Shown here piece after piece: positions 11,288-21,860 of a stretch of DNA of 50,000 bases. Positions within the stretch are counted from its first letter, which is position 1, and every line of letters starts with the position of its first letter. The stretch comes from Sphaeroforma sirkka. Lineage: Eukaryota; Opisthokonta; Ichthyosporea; Ichthyophonida. The notes under the pieces were generated by a model. It had not been told where the DNA came from. It worked only from the letters and a program-made list of their open reading frames with translations, and did no database searches. The stretch covers positions 1 to 50,000 of the forward strand of contig LUCW03000057.1 in assembly GCA_001586965.3 (NCBI GenBank). Direction: 5' to 3'. Position numbers and translations under genes: made by a program.

Positions 11288-11577
11288 ACCAGCTCGACTT
11301 CAGAGAGTTCCAGCGTATCATCTTCGGAAATTCAATCACCAGAGCAGCAGCAACCTAAAACACTGGGGCACAGTGTATCTCGTGATAGCAAACCACGTCT
11401 ACCACCAGCGAAGCGTAGACGCCAGATACGACAGCACTATAGGCGAGGCGAGCTGCGTGGATTCACCACAGCTGTTAGCTGAACTAAAGGCCAAACAACA
11501 ATATTTGTTCGACCAGTACGAGGAACGTTTGAAGCGTATCAAACCCGAGCAGACAACGGGTTCCAAGGGAGAACACG
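11288..11577 (+). pseudogene. G1b gag, second segment
   Basis: Continues gag after the inserted LTR. An Arg/Lys-rich KPRLPPAKRRRQ-like stretch at about 11390-11425 is followed by LLAELKAKQQYLFDQYEERL (about 11473-11532), which parallels the KYEQRLQRIN block of G1 at 5560-5640. It is interrupted at 11578 by the second family-B insertion. The coding frame is already degraded at the start of the segment. Confidence 0.6.
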
Positions 11578-12602
11578 TGAGAGACTACAGTAGTAGGCGT
11601 ATTTCTATATACGTTAATAACGTTTTACGTCGTCAGCCCGAGAGTAATTTGGGACTTGTTCTCAAATTAATATAAATATAGGTGGGTCACCCTGAGAGAA
11701 CGTAAGAGTAATTTGAGACTTCTTCTCAGATTATTCTATTTATAGAATACGGGCCACCGGCTAGCCGAGAGCCGAGGTCCGAGACTGAGTGTGGTAACCG
11801 AGAATATGATATGTTTATTTCTAGAAAATATATCCGAGTGCTAAAGTGTTCTGCATAAGGTTTCTCATACTGATCATATGAGTTTTTACCCTGGCCAACC
11901 CAAGTGGTTGAACACTAGTACAAACACCATCAGTATATATCTGAGAGTGAGATCATAAATAAATTCATTCGAATGCACCATACTTTAGATACATTTGCAC
12001 TTTATTTAAAGTCTACTACATTGTACTCTAACAACTTATCAGGTCACTCTACTCTCGAGCTACTAACCTATACTACTCTCCAAGCCAGCCAGCTAACCAG
12101 CCCAGTCAGCCCAGCCTAGCTCAGCTCAGCCAGCACGTTAACCGAGGCAGATAGCCCTGAGCCCCTGAGCCTCTGAGTCCATGAGTCCATGAGTCCCTGA
12201 GTCCATGAGTCCCTGAACCCTGAGCTCTGAGTTCTGAGCTCCGAGACCCGAGACCCGAGACCTGAGACCCGAGACCTCAGCCCTGAGCCCTGAGTCAGCC
12301 TACTTTGTAGAGAGCCTCAGAGTCTACTCTATCTTGAATTTTCGTCGCCTGGAGTATTTTTGGCCCCGTCGACCCGTAGCAGCCCAGTACCAATTTTTTA
12401 TTTTTCTTCGACAAGACCAATCATCAATCGAGACAAGTTTATCTGTGATTATTTTTTTTGTGCGAAATTTTTTTCTCGTCGAATTTTGACTTGCTAGAAT
12501 TTCGGTGATTTTTGTAATTGATTTTTTTTGGCTCCTGTTGCAAATATTTTGCAACACGTTTCTTTAACTTAGATTTAAAGTGTACTACATTGTACTTTAA
12601 CA
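11578..12602 (-). mobile_element. Truncated family-B LTR element with 5-bp TSD ACACG
   Basis: An inverted family-B LTR occupies 11578-12033 (left edge TGAGAGACTACAG, right edge CTCTAACA). The insertion continues through 534 bp of non-coding sequence to a second, 35-bp piece of the LTR start at 12568-12602 (reads TGTTAAAGTACAATGTAG on the minus strand). The direct repeat ACACG lies exactly outside both ends, at 11573-11577 and 12603-12607. The whole 1025 bp is therefore one insertion: 3' LTR, a shrunken interior, and a nearly deleted 5' LTR. The interior has no protein-coding sequence. Confidence 0.72.
12165..12300. repeat. CTGAGTCC/GAGACCCG low-complexity minisatellite
   Basis: Tandem octamer-like units (CTGAGTCC, ATGAGTCC, CCGAGACC variants) fill the interior of the truncated family-B element. 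They follow a Ser/Ala-type CAGCCCAG-rich patch from about 12075. The array is purine/pyrimidine structured but not coding. A comparable GGGACCCTGGGCC patch lies at 49205-49290. Confidence 0.8.
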
Positions 12603-12607
12603 ACACG

Positions 12608-14082
12608 AGTCTGCCATCGTCGTCGTTCGTCCGACGATATCGACAATCCAGAATTTCGTATCCGAGGTCGCGGACAATACCATGGCTTAGGTTATGCGTC
12701 ACCAGAGTCGGATCAACTGTTATCGTCAGGTGATACACCCTCCATCCAAGACTTCACACACGAGCAGCTACTCGCTCAGAAAAATTTTCACGGGACAGAA
12801 GCTTTGAAAAATGTACATGACCGGTTGAGCACTCACTTTCATAAGTAACATGAATATGTCTTTTGAGAAGGACGCACTCCGTGACACGGTGTATACGCCA
12901 GAGAAGGAGGCGCCGAAATCAGAAGCGCTTCCACCGACACCAGAGGGCATTGAAGCGAGTCGACAAGCATTTCACACACGCATACTTAAATTATCGGATG
13001 AATGGTGTTATGCAACAAAAGGCAACAACACAGCACGCGTCGAGGCCCTCCGGAAAGTTTTTGAGACGCTACATGCGACACTAAAATCCAAGCCGGTCGG
13101 TGAACGCAAGGTTCCAGCACCACGCGATTGTCCTGACTGGCCATCTATTCGCTACCACTTGAACGATGTCATGGAACGAAACGCCAAGGGGTTCCTTCTC
13201 GAAGTGTTGAAAATGCACAGACTTTGATGGGGCATAGAGTCTAACATGGTTCTACAAAGTGTTGGCTCACTTCAGTGCCAAGAAGTCAACACTCGACTAT
13301 ATCAAGAATAACACGGAGCGATTGAAGGCGTGAACAAATGAGCTACATATAACACAGATATGCTCAGACGAGACGCAAGCGACCGTTTACCTTGCTTTTC
13401 GCAAGCTAGCTAAAGGTCACAGTAAGTTAGTGCATGCACCGGTTATGAAACAAATGACCCGATTGATGAAAATCACCGTAGAGCTTGTGAATGTTGTCAG
13501 ACGGACGCTGATTTCCATAAAAGTCTTCTGAACCACTGTGTCGTGTAGTTGTTGGAGAAGACCCTCATTGCTAGTACATATAAGCTCACTCTCTCGTTAC
13601 ACCCTTAGTGGCATTTGATGAGACCCATGAGTTGCTACAGATATTGAGTCCCCAAATGCAGGAGGCGCAACAACGATCAACGGCTCGTCCCCTTAGTCGC
13701 TCACAACATTAAATAGGGAATACACCATGGGACTACACCAACAATCGTCCGAACCCCCAGACAGAGCAGCGGCAGAATCAGTACTGGGCGCAGCAACCTT
13801 AGGCAGCGGTGCCGATAACGTGTAGAGGTTCTCAAACATAGGCATCACCCGACTCACGACACATTGCTCGCTGCCATCATCATAGAACAATGCAACAAGG
13901 GGGGAATGTCCGCCACGCACGACAGAACGATTAGGGACGTCCCTTCTGGCCGGCGACAACAGTCCCGCCAGGACAAGAATAAGACAGAACAAACAGGCGA
14001 ACATGATTATACACGAAGAAGAGATCGAACCACCACCGGCGGCCACCGAATGTATATCGACACGATACTCACCGCCGACTAA
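12608..14082 (+). pseudogene. G1b gag, main and C-terminal segment
   Basis: Homology to G1 gag resumes with IDNPEFRIRG...YHGLGYASP (about 12640-12700). It then runs through the capsid-like core: PDWPSIRYHLNDVMERNAKG at 13135-13195, a FYKVL motif at 13250, then KKSTLDYI and NHCVV. The tail includes YIDTILTAD at 14055-14082, matching HINTILYED in G1. The longest open part is 12850-13227, and stops and indels interrupt the rest. This copy lacks a clear zinc knuckle. Confidence 0.75.
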
Positions 14083-14182
14083 CACGACGATGGCCCAGCA
14101 ATAGACACGGTTCAGTACGCCTGTGACTCAGTGCCAGTAGATAATTGAGAAATGAAAATTTAACGTTTGTATACACTATTAA

Positions 14183-14777
14183 TGTAAACTTCGATGGAAA
14201 TTACTAGGTTTTAAACTATATTAAACTAAAATACAATTTAGTCAGTTAGGATTTAGCAGTGGTAGCTTGTGTAAGAATGATCGGGACGGCCTCTTGTTAA
14301 GAGCCTAAATATCCTCGATCACACAGGGCGTACCTCTAGCTGTTCTTTATTGAATAATTTTCACTAGAAGTACTAAGTGTTCATGACCACATGCCTAATT
14401 TGTAGATAGACATAATAACGTAAGTCACGTTAATACATTAGCTGATATAAATAAAGTTCCATCTGAAGAAAAGTTTAAAAAAGAAAAAGACTTGTTGGAT
14501 TTTGGAGATTGGCGGGAGGACCAAAATCTATAAGTAGTAGTTCGGAGATTATAAAATTTAGTTTATAATATCCTACATCTACTAATGTCTCAAATAGGTC
14601 CAAGTAGATGAGTCATACCAAATACTCAGGCTATTGGAGCCATCAAAGTGAATTTAGAACACTTTGGAAATATTGGAAAAAGAGCTTGTATTAAAATATT
14701 TAAAATACAAATAAAAACCAATGTATTATCTCAATTGATCTTGATATTTTAGACTAACCGGAGGTCGTATTTCTACA
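14183..14777 (+). mobile_element. Solo LTR, family A (595 bp), TSD TTAA
   Basis: Begins TGTAAACTTCGATGG and ends GTATTTCTACA, so the termini are TGTA...TACA. It is flanked by TTAA at 14179-14182 and 14778-14781. It is nearly identical over its length to 45479-46076, differing by scattered substitutions and a few indels in A/T runs. It lies between gag and protease of G1b, so it inserted into that relic. No internal coding sequence was found, and strand is assigned only by convention. The parent element is not in the window. Confidence 0.82.
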
Positions 14778-14788
14778 TTAATGAGGTA

Positions 14789-15510
14789 ATGGCGATTAAG
14801 AATCCATTATTTTCATCCGAAAACCGCGTCTACATTGAACTGCAACTGAATGGGCACATGTTCAGGGCATTGATAGACACGGGTGCAAAGAACAGCTGCA
14901 TCTCTACGACATCCACTGGCTTACTTGGCCGTTCTATTACTCCAGCACCACCTGGCTCGTTGATCTGTATAGCTGAAAAGGCGGTGCAAACTTTGCGACT
15001 GGGGACGACGGAAGTATCACATATACGGAACGGGACAAAGATTCTCTATGGTTTGCACTAAATAATGAACCTACCTACAATGATGAACATTATTTTAGGA
15101 CGGGACATGATGAAGGGTCTGAGGTTATACATAGGTGGTATCAAATCATTTCTCGCATATATCAACCCCGTGGAGCGGGTGCAAAGAACAGCTGCATCTC
15201 TAGGACATCCGCTGGCTTACTGGGCCGTTCTATTACTCCAGCACCACCTGGCTCGTTGATCTGTATAGCTGAAAAGGCGGTGCAAACTCCGCGACTGGGG
15301 ACGACGGAAATATCACATATACGGAACGGGACAAAGATTCTCTATGGTTTGCACTAAATAATGAACCTACCTACAATGATGAACATTATTTTAGGACGGG
15401 ACATGATGAAGGGTCTGAGGTTATATACATAGATGGTATCAAATCATTTCTCGCATATATCAACCCCGTGGAGCTTGATAAAATACTGAAACCTATACCA
15501 CGTCGTCAGT
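14789..15510 (+). pseudogene. G1b protease with internal 296-bp tandem duplication
   Basis: The frame begins MAIKNPLFSSENRVYIELQL and has the retropepsin signature ALIDTGAKNSCIS, then LRLGTTEVSH, as in G1 (3780-3540). From 14880 a 296-bp block containing the part just after the active-site Asp through the GRDMMKGLRLYIGGIKS motif is repeated at 15176-15473, with only a few differences. After the second copy the homology continues with LDKILKPIPRR. The duplication disrupts the protease. Confidence 0.85.
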
Positions 15511-16170
15511 AACCAAATACAACGGAACCAGCTGACACTCGACAACGGTTGACATCGGCCTTAGAGGCGAATGCGGCGATTGCAGACAACGCACAATGTT
15601 GCCTCGAGAGGAGTAAAGTATCGGTATCGGACACTGTGCGTGAAGAAGCCATGAGCATGAGCAGATCCCCACGTAATTTCGTATCGGACGGATGGCTACC
15701 TTACGTCGACGAGCAAGTACAGAAGTGATTGGAGTACATATTCATTAATCGACGCCAACATCAGTCTATCTACCACTGCTCACCATACCCGCATTTGATA
15801 GTGAAGGCAACGTCAAGAGGGTGAGGGTGTGTTTAGACATGCACGCGGTGAATTTACTCATACCAGGTGACCAATTCTTATTTCCGAAAGTTAACAAACT
15901 CATTTTGCTCAAGAGTAAGAGGTACTACACAACACTGGACATCTTGGCGGCCATTATATTCGGATTCACAGGTACTTGTTCAGTTTCACGTATGAACGGC
16001 ACCAGTATTCGTTCACATCGGCACCATTTGGCCTGTATGTGTTGATGACGCAGCAGTTTCAGCGTATATTAAGTACCATCCTGGACGGACTACCACCACA
16101 TCACTACATCGCGACGAACATATCAGCACAATAAAGGAGGTCATCAAGTGTCTCACATACCATAGTTTTA
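15511..16170 (+). pseudogene. G1b reverse transcriptase relic
   Basis: RT motifs are recognisable in shifting frames: VRVCLDMHAVNLLIPGDQ (about 15825-15880), KRYYTTLDILAA (15920-15955), a SFTYERHQYSFTSAPFGLYVL stretch (about 15980-16045) and QQFQRILSTILDGLP (16050-16095). The YIDDIV box is not intact: after HHYIATN the sequence is degraded by a small deletion. It is clearly the same family as G1 RT but dead. Confidence 0.82.
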
Positions 16171-16573
16171 AATGAATCCAGCCAAGTCCACTTTGCAATT
16201 GCAGAAGTAATAATACTGGGTATAATGTTGGCGCAAGGCGTCGATGTGGTCTATAAGAATCAAGCGAAACTGCTAGATTGGCCAACCCCGCAACGATACA
16301 AGGACATAGCATCGGCTCTAGGCTTAGCGAAATACCTCCACGAATACCTACCTAACTTTGCCCACATTTTGGCGCCGCGACGTCTAAGACCAACTGAGTT
16401 GATCTGTGATCGTTGGGAATAGCGACAGGTAGATGCGTGGCAGGCGATGAGAGTTCGGTGGTGAATGCAATGGCGGTGTAATTCCCGATAGAAGGGGTGC
16501 CATTGAACTTGGAGACCGATGCTAGTGAATACGGTATCGGCGGAGCATTGTTCCAATGGGTCGATAACAAGAA
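16171..16573 (+). pseudogene. G1b RT connection and RNase H start, cut off
   Basis: ILGIMLAQGVDV (about 16215), LLDWPTPQRYKDIASALGLA (16270-16330) and NLETDASEYGIGGALFQW (16508-16560) match G1 and G2. The homology ends abruptly at VDNKK (about 16573) and is followed by unrelated sequence starting TGTAAACCGATATG. The next recognised G1-family sequence on this strand is integrase at 24003. The rest of RNase H, the NPPW module and the integrase N-terminus are therefore missing or displaced. Confidence 0.8.
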
Positions 16574-17435
16574 ATGTAAACCGATATGAACTGTAATAGC
16601 TATAGTATATTGACTAATTAAATAAAGGCGCAGTAGACTAAAATATTAAGTTAACTTTTAAGTCCAGCTGTTAATAGCTAGTTACATTAAAGTAACTAGC
16701 TAAAAACTGAGACCTTAGTCAGAGGCCACCTGTCCTTTATAGGCCGCCGAGTCCCAGCCTTCATCGATATTTTATTAAGGATTTCTAAAAATCTAATAAA
16801 GTTTCAATACTTTCAGTTAAATGGACGATTAATATCTTTAGAATTGAATTTAAAAGGCCACTAAAGAAAAATAAAAATAAAAATAAAAATAGGCATTCCA
16901 TCCCCGGGTTGTTGTTGTAAGGCCCTAGGCCTGAGGTTGGTGTTATTAATAGATAAATATTTTAGTTTGTAAAAACTAAAATTATCAATTGTTAGTTTAT
17001 AAAAACCTTTGTTGATCTTCTAAAAGAATAAACATAAATAATTTCAACCTTTATACTGAGTCATCTCGTATAGTATTTTATAAGGGAAAGCTATTTATCC
17101 TTTAAAAGGTATTATATTTTATATAACTTAAGTTATGTATGATATGTGTATTAGTAATATTACATAGTAAAAACCGTTACGTAAGACAATGCTAGATTTA
17201 CTAGATAGTAATATCTTTAATACAATAATGTATATGATTCTACTCTAGGACCTGCTATGATATCATAGCCCCCCGCCAGCTCTAAGCCATCGAATATAGT
17301 ACTGCCTAGGTACCATCGTGGAGAAATAGCAAGAAAGGAAGCAGATGCAGTGTAAAACCTAAGGTAGCAAGGTATATAAATACTCATAATATTCTAAAAT
17401 ATCATAATATGTAAACACTCCTCACGTGTGTGAGT
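16574..17435. other. Insert edge: AT-rich non-coding, possible 3' LTR of G3
   Basis: This begins TGTAAACCGATATG exactly where G1b RNase H is broken, and it lies directly downstream (minus sense) of the G3 pol end. Both facts fit an antisense 3' LTR of G3, but I did not find a matching 5' copy. It holds a perfect 10-bp stem (AGCTAGTTAC / GTAACTAGCT, loop ATTAAA) near 16677-16702 and an AAAATAAAAAT run at 16868. No ORF is convincing. Confidence 0.4.
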
Positions 17436-18026
17436 CTACCCTTGTTCACTTGGTATTCCCAGTTCGACTCGTTTGTTGGTGTACACGCTTTTGCGACATA
17501 GATTTTGTTTATTAAGAGAAGACCAGAACTCAAGACCAGCATAAGAGTGGGTAGCAATCTTATCTGCTTGAGGAAAGAGCTTGTCTATATCGTCCTGGTT
17601 TTGATTAAGGCGCCTACGCCATTTCTTATAGATACTTTTTAAGTAATCAGGGTTTCCAAAGTCTGAAGACGTAAAGTTATGACCCTCATTGTCGTGAAAC
17701 AATGTTTTACAAGTAGTTCTGTTAAAGGGTTCTATACCTATATCTTCTTGAACTCATGTTGTTCAAGGGGTGTAGTATCATCATATGTTCGACAGAGTAT
17801 TATTTGGTCCCTCCGTATACAAGATATGCCCTCATTAAGTGCGCTTGTAGCATCTACATTAATAATCTTGTAGGTATCAAACTTTTCGTCATGAACAGAG
17901 ATCGCATAAGAACCTATATAGTAAGAATAAAACTTACCCGTGTACGAATTTCTCTGGATTATGTTGAATAATCATCTTTCTTGAAGTAAACTTGTTTCTT
18001 CTTATGAGACCAGCAACCTTGCGCTT
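17436..18026 (-). pseudogene. G3 pol C-terminal end, unassigned
   Basis: Directly downstream of the G3 integrase on the minus strand. An 88-codon open stretch (17702-17436) contains DNEGHNFTSSDFGNPDYL and a basic KKWRRRLNQNQDD run, as might follow an integrase C-terminal domain. I do not see a clear chromodomain, and the sequence between 17703 and 18026 is broken by stops. Function is not assigned beyond its position. Confidence 0.35.
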
Positions 18027-18890
18027 TTAAAATTGCAGTGTTTCGCTTTGCTTAAGTACAGGGTATAAAACTTTATGTACTCTATATAATCTTTCCAGCC
18101 GCTTATGTGACTGCAACTTTTCAGCTACCCCTTCTACAAGAGGTTGTAACATACCTTTTCTACCACGGAAATAGTGTGATGAGGTTACGCCGGTGACAGG
18201 ATCAAGTGTTTCGTTCATCTGATCGTGTACCCATGTCAAGCGATAAGGCCAATCACTAGCATTGTCTTAAAGTACGGTCCTTAATAGAGACTTAAGTTTT
18301 CTATGACGTACTTCATTGGCACCTTGCGTTTGTCGCTTATAAGGAACTCCCCGTTTTCCACGTATGCCAGATACGAGTTTAAAAGCCATCATTAATACGC
18401 CTATAAACTCGTCGCCATTATCATGACATAAATATAATGGGTGGCCGTGATCGGTAAAGATGCGTAAGCATAAGTCCGCCATTGTTTCAGGTAGTTTATT
18501 CCTGACAGGATTAAATAAATTATACCTGGAGGATACATCAAACATATGAAAAACATACTTCTCATCATGTCGTCCAATTACATCCATTACAACCAAATCA
18601 ATGATGACCCTGCGCATAGGTTCATCTTCGAGCACCGAGTTAAGTGGGCTCCAACCACAGCGCTTGATATGTGTCTTTTCGCAATCAACCGCAGATTAAG
18701 GTTGATCAGATCTCTACGCTTTGCTTCTGGAATCATCGCATCTACTGCTGAATGCGTCAAGTTATAATATTGCTTGATCCACTTAAGTGTATCAGCGTAT
18801 TCGAAGAAGTTTGAACTTCCCCTGAGTTTGAACTCGTGAGAGAGAGTTCCTCTTGAGTTATACGCTCCTAAAGAGATGTCTGAGGAACAG
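18027..18890 (-). pseudogene. G3 integrase
   Basis: The 122-codon open piece (18635-18267) carries the catalytic core: an IIDLVVMDVIG strand with the first Asp, CHDNGDEF with the second, and QGANEVRHRKLK with Glu exactly 35 residues after the second Asp (D,D-35-E intact). A further piece (18239-18027) has the post-core TGVTSSHYFRGRKG motif equivalent to the conserved TG.SP...GR of other integrases. The two are separated by a stop or frameshift near 18250. It is distinct in sequence from G1 and G2, so this is a third lineage. Confidence 0.8.
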
Positions 18891-19608
18891 AAGCATTGAT
18901 AGATATAGACTTATCTATATCTTCATTTTGTACTTTATCTTTTGAAGGATTATCAGTATCAATTTTGTTAGAATCGTGCCCATAAGCTTGACTTAAGTCA
19001 GTCAACTTCAAACGTTAACTATAAACTTCGGGCAAATCTATGTTTGAAAATGATATGATTCTAGTACGAGCTTCTTTGGTCGCATTTTTCATACTACTAT
19101 GAAAACGATCGGCTATAACTTTAGCTTTACTCTCATGCAATGTAGATGCAAATACTTCGTGAGAAGTTTGCGTAGTTTTTGAAGACTGGATATCATTCGA
19201 TGTTTCTGTATTTTCATCCACAGGTTTATAAATAGTTCTACTATTTATATGGTTGATGGAAATGGTAGATTCACCTACACTACGTTGAAAGTCCTCTGAA
19301 GGCTTCCAAGTAGAAGTTTCTTTTGGGCCAATACGACGAATTATCGTATGGCGACAGGGCGTCTTTTTGATCGCCCGAGTACCCATATACAGGAAGGTAT
19401 CAACCTCTCGATCCAAGTAAATTGGTTCATCCTGTATCATATCCACTAGTTCTTGGAACCAGAGATCAGATATCCGTAAAGGACAACACAGAGTGATGGT
19501 GGCGTTTATGATGATAGCATAATTGAGCAATTGCTGGATTAATTTCCAAGGCGGATTTACCCATACGTTATGTTCCCTGAGATTCATCTCAAACTGGTCA
19601 CCCTTTGG
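18891..19608 (-). pseudogene. G3 Dam-like (NPPW) module, C-terminal part, and linker
   Basis: A 190-codon open frame (19587-19015) begins a few residues before VWVNPPWKLIQQLL, with NPPW at 19557-19546. ATITLCCPL and KKTPCRHTIIRRIGPK (about 19360-19320) follow. The order and spacing match the NPPW, ATVCLPW and KTPWGHT-ARVGP blocks of G1 and G2, though overall identity is low. The last 100 codons are a polar linker toward integrase (SSKTTQTSHE, FSNIDLPEVYS). The N-terminal half of the module (DMFAALHNAQLPDY) lies at about 20010-19970, separated by an insertion. Confidence 0.62.
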
Positions 19609-19613
19609 GGGCT

Positions 19614-19928
19614 AGTCTATGGTAACTAGGTAGATCTCCTCGAGGTCTAATGTTATCTACTAGTGTTAGGAGGGAAAGAGGCTATAGCTATGTAGGCATA
19701 TCTAGCTATCCAGAAGGTCTAGATAAAAGAAATAGTGCCTGTCCACAACCTTTCTCCTAAACTAATACGACTTATCACATAATAGTAACCTATTTTCTAT
19801 TACTTCTACACTAACCTACACTCGACAACATTCCTAAGATTATTCCAACCATCTACCAACTGGTTTATATCCCTATGTTATCTAACTACCTAGGCGCTCT
19901 AACTATGTTCCTATACTAATCATAGACT
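19614..19928. mobile_element. Small insertion in G3 methyltransferase-like module, possible MITE
   Basis: About 315 bp separates two halves of the G3 NPPW module that are contiguous in G1 and G2. Its ends carry the inverted octamer AGTCTATG (19614-19621) / CATAGACT (19921-19928). The interior is non-coding. No target duplication is obvious, so the mobile-element reading is tentative. Confidence 0.4.
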
Positions 19929-20720
19929 TTATCAATAGTAAGATCATTTTTAATAAATTGTGATTTTGGGATCTATAATCCGGAAGTTGTGCATTATGTA
20001 ATGCTGCAAACATATCAGTTGTATGCTTACCCCATCTCTTTTCAGCTAACCAAAAAAATCGAGTGTCCAACTTCCAATCAGTTGCTAACAACTCGCGAGC
20101 AGTCTCCTGATAGTCTGGTAGCAGACAACATGCCTGGTAAGTGATTGTGCACACCTGGTACGCTCTATTGTGAAAGAGAATTGACATAGACGGTCATGCC
20201 ATCTACTTAACAGTTGATTGTGTAGCTTCATATCATTAAGATATATTAAAGACTTCTGGTCACATGCCACTTTCAAGTGTGTGCCATACAAATAGTCTTT
20301 AAAGAATTCTAAAGCATATAAAATCGCTAGCAACTCCTGCTTTGTAGGACAATTTCGCTGTGAAGCATTTAAGCTCTTGCAAAAGACCTTTACATATCTA
20401 GGTTTGATTTCAACAACCTGACCTAGTACTCCTTCTACAGCATTATCCGATGCATCCGTCGCTATTTTAAACGGTATTCCGTCTACAGGACATCGCACTA
20501 CTGGAATAGCTTGAACGGCAGTCTTTACTTTACGTGAAACCTCCTCACATTCTGCTGTCCATATGTCTCCTAGTTTACCTTTATGTAAACGTAGGTGACT
20601 AAAGGGCCTTAATAAATCCGACAGGTGAGGGACCCCATCTGTGAAGAAATTTACAAACCCGCAAAGGCTGTTAACATCCTTTCTGGTTGTAAGGGTTTTC
20701 CAGTCTAGAAGGTGATTCAC
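19929..20720 (-). pseudogene. G3 RNase H and start of NPPW module
   Basis: A 211-codon frame (20720-20085) has the connection region (DVNSLCGFVNFF, then HLSDLLRPF), the RNase H opening KIATDASDNAVEGVLGQV, FCKSLNASQRN, KQELLAILYALEFFKDYL, and VACDQKSLIYLND with WHDRLCQFSFTIE. The D-E-D scheme is visible. The frame then shifts: the overlapping frame 20187-19903 contains WKLDTRFFWLAEKRWGKHTTDMFAALHNAQLPDYRSQN, the acidic opening of the Dam-like module, before the 315-bp insertion. Confidence 0.8.
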
Positions 20721-21620
20721 TTTACCGGGATCAATTTATATACCTTCATCTGAAATAAGGTATCCAAGTAATTAAACCTTACTTACTCCTCATTCACACT
20801 TCTCATTAATTTTAAAATTATGTTCATTCAAGCGTGCAAGGACTTGTCTTAAGACTTGTTCATGACCTTCCCTAACTGCCGTGAAGAAAATTTTATCATT
20901 CAAGTAAACTATTACTTTAGGCATATCCTCAAACAAATCTTTCAGGATCTGTTGAAAGAATGCAGGAAACATATGGAGCCCAAATGGTGCTCCTCTGAAC
21001 ATATATTGCTTTCCTTTCCAAGCAAATAAAAACTACTTACAGTGTTCCTTGAGGATCTTTAACTGATAATAATCTTGAGTTAGGTATATCTTTGAAAACA
21101 CCTCCAGTGATCTCATCATCTTGTTTATACGAGACAGATGGAACTTGTGAGTGGTATGATCTTTTTAATAGGACTCATATCCAAACAAACTCTGACCTAC
21201 TTATAGGACCCATCAGAGTTAACATGGTCGACTGCCAACAGCGCCAGGTTAGAAGGTGTTGGTTCGAAGTTAACTTCTATTACATCATCTAACCATTGAA
21301 AAATCTGTATTGAAACAGTTTCCATATACATTTAAGAGACATAGTTACGTGATGGAGTCTTTAACTTCGTAAAGTTCACTTTTGACAAGTCTAGACTAAC
21401 GTAGTCATTGTTAAATTTAAATTTAGCCCATTAGGTTTTCTTAATAGCTCGATTGGTAAGAATCAAACTAGGAATGTTTTTAACAAGATCAGGAAGTAAT
21501 TCCTTAGTTTTATCATTTGATGGCACGATGAGCTTAATATATTAATGTCAGATTGGTCCTTTGTATGATCCACTCCGTTTGGTAAGCCCGTAAGGTTATC
21601 CCAAAAGATAACAAGTCACC
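20721..21620 (-). pseudogene. G3 reverse transcriptase relic
   Basis: The best part (21002-20790) is FRGAPFGLHMFPAFFQQIL followed by VIVYLNDKIFF. The catalytic YxDD box has become YLND, so the second Asp pair is lost, and ARLNEHNFKINEKCE follows. Upstream to about 21620 the homology is scattered among stops, and a duplicated TTCTCATTTGGCATAATAAT block (21629 and 21658) marks the junction with the protease. Confidence 0.7.
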
Positions 21621-21659
21621 CATACCTTTCTCATTTGGCATAATAATATACGTTCTTTC

Positions 21660-21860
21660 TCATTTGGCATAATAATATGCGTGTTCTCTAAAGAAGTTCC
21701 TGTCACACATACGTATTACACGATGAGAGATACAAGATATTTGAGAACCAGGATCAAGTATCGCATTAGCCCATATTCCGTTTACAAAAACTGGTAAAAT
21801 AATACGTTCATCGTCTTTATACGCTATCCTCTTTACAGTCGCCACGTCGTATCAATGACG
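21660..21860 (-). pseudogene. G3 protease fragment
   Basis: A 61-codon piece has PVFVNGIWANAILDPGSQISCIS, the retropepsin active-site loop, with DPG in place of the usual DTG/DSG. It sits between G3 gag and RT as expected. The replacement of Thr/Ser by Pro argues for decay. Confidence 0.65.
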
